Below, one piece after another: positions 58,569-64,000 of a stretch of DNA of 64,000 nt. Source of the DNA: Terana coerulea (taxonomy: Eukaryota; Basidiomycota; Agaricomycetes; Polyporales; Phanerochaetaceae). The stretch lies in contig JAKOGH010000198.1 of NCBI GenBank assembly GCA_024811115.1, forward strand, positions 1 through 64,000. Direction: 5' to 3'. Made by a program: the position numbers and the translations under genes. Each line of letters opens with the position of its first letter. Position 1 is the stretch's first letter. The notes beneath the pieces were generated by a model. That model had not been told where the DNA came from. It did not search any database and was given only the letters and a program-made list of their open reading frames with translations.

Positions 58569-60848
58569 TCACTGATGCGCCAAAGCCATGAGACTGCCGA
58601 CGAAAGTCATAATCTGAAGTAATGTTGGTCAGCACTCGGACTATCTCAAAGCACGCGGAAGACCTACCAAACGAGGCCGAACGTCCACAATATCCTCGGG
58701 CACCAAGAAAATCAACGCATTCGCCTTTCGCGCGATCGAGATCGCGAGCTTGGCGTTCTGTCGCCTGTCCTCGTAGTCCCCAGTCTCATTCACGTTGATG
58801 ATCAGGGTCGGGTCTACAATTCCTGGGCGCAGGGCCTCAAGAAGGTCGAGCAGGAACACACCGGTGGTGAGCGAGGGGTCCTTGAACGAACGGATTGGCC
58901 TGGCTGAAGGGTTCGCCTTCTGAACAGAGCTATTTGCCCACTTGAGGATTTCGGTGTCGCTAATTGGACGGCCGGCTCCGGTTTTCGACAGTGCGCTGAG
59001 AGTCTTAGTGATGTTCGTTCTAAACAAAAGAAAATAATTGTTAGCGTAGGATGGTGATTGAGGCATCGGAATGGCTCACCTCATCAGCTGCCACACGAGA
59101 CCGAGGACAAGCGTCTTCGTGCCATCCACAATATCTGAACCCTGCACACCGACCAAGTGGAAGCCATTCTGCTTGCCGAGCTCGATCGCGTAGTTGCAGT
59201 TTTCCACCTGTTTAAACTTCGTCAGGTTGCCCTGGCCAGGTTTCACGCCATAATCCTCCTCCTCGCCGTCCTCGTTGAAGGTCGGCTCCACCGGGCCGCG
59301 CCGGCTTTTGGCTTGTTGACACGGCGCCACACCACACTCCCAGGCAGGATCTTGTCGTACGCCTGCAGAATGGCGAGGCCGTCCTTGAGGTTCTGGAAGA
59401 GGTTGAACACGGCGGGCTCGACGCCGAGGGAGTTGAGCCAGAGAGTGAAGACACGGGCCTCCCGCTCGCCTTCGGCGTCGAAGTCCTCGACGACGCCGTA
59501 GTCCTTGGCTTCTTGCTCGTCCAGGGGCTCGAGACCGGGGTGGTTGTTGAACAGGTTGGCGACGAAGGCGAGGTTAAGACGTGGGTTGCCCGAGATGAGT
59601 GATGCGGGCGTCAGATATTTCCTGCAGCCAATGCGGTCTGCACCTTGCAGAACCTGTTCTGCACGCGTCTTCAGATCCTTGGTCTGGAGGGGATCCCGAG
59701 AACATTGATCGGGCTTGAGCTGGTTTAGAAGAACAGTGTAGTTTTCGCCATCCTTGACATCACGGCTAAAGTTGTTTACTCTGCAGCCGACGCGTGAGTA
59801 CAAACCACGACTTCAGAGAATACAAAGCCGTACCTCCGCTTCCAACCAGCTGCCTTCAAGTGGTAGTTAAACCACCGGAGGAGGATTTGGTCGGGTGTCA
59901 ACCTCAGCAAGTCATCGATCGTCTCGCCCTCCTCGCAGAGTCGGTACAGCTCCGGGTGTATCTTAATATCCACTTGCGCGAGCAAACCTCTCCGAATGAC
60001 CTGCCAGATGAGACCAAGAATGAGATGTTCTCGTCCCTCTGCAATATCGGTCGAGCCAATGTTGACGATCGAGCAGCCGATAGCCTTCGCGGACGCAATG
60101 ACGATGTTGTTGTTTTCTGTCATTTGGAAGGCATTGAGGGGCTTGCGTGCTGTTGGCTTGTTCAGCACACGGACATCGATTGTGTCAGGGACGGAGTCGT
60201 TTATGAGCTTCGAGAGGATCAGACCGTCTCGGCATTCGTCGAACAGTTGCATGGTGTCTGTAGGAATAGGGAGTCGCGAACCAACGTCGGGATCGCCGTC
60301 CAGCACCTACACAACCAGACTGTGAGCCATATCTCAGTGCGAAATTATGAGCGACATACCCCATTGATATGGGCTGTGAATTCAGACCGCTCATCGTCGT
60401 TGATTGTATGCGCTACGTTTGCGTTCGAACCCGCGACAGCAACTTTGCCCGCCTTTGATGGAAGCGCAGCCTTGGGTGCTTGTTGCCTCAGCTTCACGTT
60501 GAGCTATGGTCCAAGCGTGGTGAGCCCGACTCCTGACGCAACGCCCAGCGTGGTCTTGCGCACCTCAACCCAGTCCTCCACCTCCACCTTTCCACTGGCG
60601 TCGACGCTGACATGCTTCAAAGTCTCTCGCGCACGATCGTATGACTCTCCGCTTGACTGGAGCGCATGCAGAACGTTGGCCTTGTCAACCCGTCCAGGTG
60701 TGTCTGTGGATATCGCGCTATGCTCTCAATAAGCTTTGCCGCCAGAGACGTAATTGGCAGGACAGACGTACTTGAATTTATTGATGAGGTCAAAGATCTC
60801 GTCTTGCGAGACCTCGGGGAACTTTTTGCGTAGACGGAGGGCCTCCAT
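58569..60848 (-). CDS. SAC6: fimbrin/plastin (Sac6), actin-bundling protein
   Basis: This bundles actin filaments through two actin-binding domains, each of two calponin-homology domains. The ATG at 60848 gives [22 protein letters not shown], an EF-hand-like N-terminal region. CH1 has [25 protein letters not shown] (about 60225-60150) and [20 protein letters not shown]2 has [14 protein letters not shown] (about 59885-59840) and [19 protein letters not shown]3 includes [31 protein letters not shown] (about 59455-59365). CH4 has [13 protein letters not shown] (about 58960) and [15 protein letters not shown]. The end is [13 protein letters not shown] with the stop at 58569. The frame breaks at T4 59306-59309 (reverse-strand A4 needing A5) between VNKPK and [10 protein letters not shown]. 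Length and order match the family. Confidence 0.93.
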
Positions 60849-61271
60849 AGTGGTGGTATGGTTGCGAAACACGCAGTAAGGAAGAAAGGCTGGGTGGTAG
60901 GGTATCGATGGTGACGTCGTGCCCCCTTCCGGATTTATACATACCTAGCGCTGCGTAGGGCGGTGTTGGCGGTCTCGTTGCGGTCTCGGGCCCACACAGT
61001 TTTCTAAAACAGTCGACTACGCAGCATACCTGCGCAGGTTCGAACAAAACTTTCATGCAGAGCATTGCCAAGAGGTTGACGGAGCAGTTGACGGAGCAAA
61101 AGAAATGAAACACAGAAGCTCGCAGCGGTTATAACGTTTCGGTTGATTTGCTATGTACGGAAGGACTCACGCTAAGTACAATTGCTGTCGAATACATGAG
61201 AGTGCAGTTATTGTGGAAGATACGACGGGTTTAGCATACCGAGAGTTCGAAAAGACTTATACGCTGAACAG
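60849..61271. other. spacer between fimbrin and amidase genes
   Basis: This is the upstream region of fimbrin and the 3' side of the amidase gene, both on the minus strand. No other gene is seen. Confidence 0.5.
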
Positions 61272-63262
61272 CTAGTCAACTGTGAGCAGCTCATACTTCT
61301 CGCCCCTTCTGCCCAGCGCAGCCTCGATAATCTTCATCCCCTCCAGCACCTTCTCTTCTTCCAACCTCCTTCCAACCACCTGCACACCCACCGGAAGACC
61401 ATGCATTTTATCAGCGTCATACATTTTGTACTGCTTGGCTTCCAGGTGATTCCTTGGTTTGAAGTCGCGGCGCAGCACGTCCTTGGCATGGTCTACATGC
61501 GTGACGGGAAGTACGCCTGCGGAGTAGTCAAGCTATGCCCATTTCATGAGCAGCGATTCACTGAAAAGCGGGTGGAGGTACGCACAATATTGAACAAGAA
61601 CGTGTATCCGCACGCCATCCACCCGGACTTCATCCCTCTGTGCGGAACCGCCGGGATCGAGTTCGGGACCGTCAAGACAAAGTCCAGTTGCTCGACGTTC
61701 CACATATCAAACCACTTCTCCCGATACGCCTCTCTCCGTGCTACCAAGGCATAGTACTCCTCCACGCTCTTCTCGCGCCACACCTCGATGAGCGAGGCGT
61801 ATAACGCGTCGCTACGGATGTACCGCCAGTACCATGCGTACAGCTTGCGCAAGAAGAATGGGAGGCGGAGGGCAGCAAGGGCCTGTACAACACCGTCGTC
61901 GAGGAATTCGCCGAACCGCACGGGCTTGGTGGCGACTTTGCCTGCATCTGCAAAGAGCAACTGGCCACCAAAGGATAGGGCTTCCAAAGCATCCGGAGGC
62001 GTGCTGCAAAGGCCTGTCAACGATATGCACCATATAAAGTGATCGTACTCACAAATCGACTGTCTCGTGCCCTTCAGACTCCAGAGCGGATACCGCCTCG
62101 GCCAGAGCTCGTGTGCACGCTGGAGAAGGTTCGATTACACCTGAACCGGGTGTTCAACTGCTGGTACCAGAGAAACTGGAGCAAGTCTCACCGTCTGTCC
62201 ACATCACACCCCACTTCAGCTTCTTCCTTTCCGAGCTAAAAGGCTCAACATCCCGCCACGGTATCGGCACGCACTGTCAAATATATGTGAGTGTTGTTTC
62301 ACGGGCAAGAAATAAAAACAACAACAAACCGAGTGATCATATGTCCAAGGTTTCATGCTGACGATAGCTTTCCACACCATCTCCAAGTCTTCGAGAGTTC
62401 GAGTCATGGGGAATACACGGCAGGCACACCAATTTGCCCTGGAATGCTGGTTGGGTTGCCGGTCTTGGGGAATCTGTGCATGGACGCTTTGATGGTGTAT
62501 ACACCAGAATAGTGCCTAAGTTGCGCTTCAGTGTTCCGTCCAGAAAACAATAGGTCAAAATGTACTCACGCAGGTCCCCTCACCGACCCAGCAACATCGG
62601 TACCAACACCCAATCTGCTCCCTCCATACGCGATCAGCGCCGCTTCACCTCCGCTGCTTCCACCGGCCGCATACAACCCGTTGTGCGGATTCTTGGTTCG
62701 TCCAAACACGTCGTTCCCGCTCTCCAACGACAGCAGCGTTATCGGTATATTCGTCTTGACAAATGGCACGGCGCCTGCATCCTTCAGCAGCCTGACCAAG
62801 GCAGAGTCTTTCGTCACGGTCTTGCCGACCCAGGCCGAGTATCCGATACATGCGTCCCACCCAGCCACGCCCGTCGTATCCTTCAGGCTGACAGGCATGC
62901 CCGCAAGAGGGCCGGTGCGATTGCACGAGCGGGCCCATTCTTCAGCTTCTGGAACGAGTAGCTCGGTGAGGCAGTTGGTTGCCGTGTGCGCCTTGAGGGC
63001 TTGCTTGCTGTACGCGCGAAGTACATCGATAGGATCGAGGGTCCCAGACTGCACTTGTTTCACGGTCTCCGAGGCTAACTGCGAAATGATGGTTTTTTCT
63101 GAAGGTGTGAGAGGGGCATGATAGGACGACGGTAGGTTGTCGATGCGGGCTTGACGTTCTTTCTGCTTTGCGGCGCTGAGAGTGCGTTGGGGCAAGTCCG
63201 TGTGGTAATGATAACTTCGAGACTCACCAAGCACGCTGGTGTGCAAAATACCCGAATACCAT
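61272..63262 (-). CDS. amidase-signature enzyme (acetamidase / fatty-acid-amide-hydrolase-like)
   Basis: This is a Ser-Ser-Lys amidase. The ATG at 63262 gives MVFGYFAHQRA, spliced to CAAKQKERQARIDNLPSSYHAP. The catalytic Lys lies in LAGMPVSLKDTTGV (about 62905-62865) and the Gly/Ser signature in YAAGGSSGGEAALIAYGGSRLGVGTDVAGSVR (about 62665-62575). Later exons carry YSPMTRTLEDLEMVWKAIVS (about 62410-62350), KLKWGVMWTDG|VIEPSPACTRALAEAV (51-bp intron near 62135-62190), PVRFGEFLDDGVVQALAALRLP and DFVLTVPNSIPAVPH (about 61680-61635). The end is LDYSAGVLPVTHVD...GLPVGVQVVGRRLEEEKVLEGMKIIE with the stop at 61272. No signal peptide is evident, so it is probably intracellular. The substrate cannot be inferred beyond short-chain or acyl amides. 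Confidence 0.9.
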
Positions 63263-64000
63263 CCCGCTCAATAACTGCGCTGGTTCTCAGCCCGGGCTGT
63301 ACGGCGTGGCTGCGGTGGGAGTCAGCTGCAGAGTGAAGCAGGATTCTCGTGATACTTGTAGGCAGGCTCGGCAAAGGATAGCATTTCGCCCCGCCCAATG
63401 TCGCATGACCTCCTGGGATACATCGCACCCCTGAGCATTCCGATGCCCGTCTTGCTTATCAGAAGATGTAGTTATGTAACAGACGTCATCGCGCTGCGCC
63501 ATATCCAGCTAGTGGTCGGCCCTTGTACCATGGCCTCAACTCCAAATCAACGGGGAATGGCGATTACGTCGAGTACGACTTATGAAGTCAGTCCAAACGT
63601 TCGAAGTTTGGGCTTGACCGAGAGGTTGAGTGGAAGTGTGACAGCAAGGCTGAGCAAATTGGAACCAAACAAAGCCTGTGATGACCGCCGCCAAATGCCG
63701 CCGCCACAAAGCCGTCGCCGCCTTTTCCCACGCTACCTCTCACCAGCTCTCACCACGCTACACAGCCTCAGGCTACATTATAGTCACAGGGTAACTTATC
63801 GAGCTCCAACATCACTAGTTCTACGACTAGCTCAGCAGACCTATGTTCGCCCATCACGCTCAGCATCACATTCAAATAAAAAGGGGAAAACAAGCCGCGA
63901 TACCTTTCCGTTGATACTGACCTGCCGCAATGAATGTATAGCGTCAATATAGCGTCGCCAATCTCTCGACGACCGGCGCAGCGAGTTTCACATCTTGTTT
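63263..64000. other. upstream region of the amidase gene, no other gene recognised
   Basis: This presumably contains the amidase promoter. Short frames at 63398-63952 show no recognisable domain. Confidence 0.45.

Noticed and set aside
60415..60445. tRNA-like B-box (GTTCGAACC)
   Set aside because: It is part of a fimbrin exon, and no cloverleaf can be drawn around it. No other convincing tRNA or rRNA signal was found in the window.
59794..60732. Plus-strand open frame of 312 residues
   Set aside because: It lies opposite well-recognised fimbrin exons and crosses their introns without any domain.

Overview
The window is nuclear DNA of a mushroom-forming basidiomycete (Agaricomycetes, possibly Polyporales; lineage is inference). 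Almost every gene is cut by many 45-70 bp introns with GTRNGT donors and YAG acceptors. Gene spacing is tight, promoters are often divergent, and the conserved proteins are eukaryotic and fungal.

Layout. 1-8063: two tandem plus-strand copies of an SDE3/MOV10-like superfamily-1 RNA helicase; the first is cut by the window edge. 8427-26138: conserved genes, namely MRS2 Mg2+ channel (-), a small nucleotidyltransferase-like protein (+), SPATA20/DUF255 protein (-), derlin (+), FCY2-type purine-cytosine permease (-), PIG-A/GPI3 (-) and SPT5 (+). 26576-41110: an accessory region in which three F-box paralogues (all -, one degenerate, one with an in-frame stop) alternate with two BTB-type paralogues (both +). 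Between them lie terminal-inverted-repeat elements, including two MULE-like elements with 9-bp target duplications, one nested in the arm of an older element. 41330-45200: a direct duplication of an orphan Cys-rich gene; one copy is frame-broken and the other is interrupted upstream by a TA-flanked MITE, with the empty site preserved in the sister block. 45966-50334: a very GC-rich coiled-coil gene with a J-domain-like C-terminus and a tandem pair of CipC-like small proteins. 51063-63262: conserved genes again, namely DCP1 (-), an unrecognised conserved protein (+), PRP3 (-), mitochondrial uL16 (+), fimbrin (-) and an amidase (-).

The conserved blocks cover RNA metabolism (helicases, SPT5, DCP1, PRP3), ER and GPI-anchor functions (derlin, PIG-A), mitochondrial functions (MRS2, uL16) and actin bundling (fimbrin). 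The middle third is a fast-evolving island of ubiquitin-ligase adaptor candidates and mobile elements.

Reading caution. At least ten genes, several of them essential in model fungi, need a single-base frame correction at the same kind of place: a short homopolymer one base too short. This looks like a property of the assembly rather than biology, so exact gene models here should be treated as provisional.
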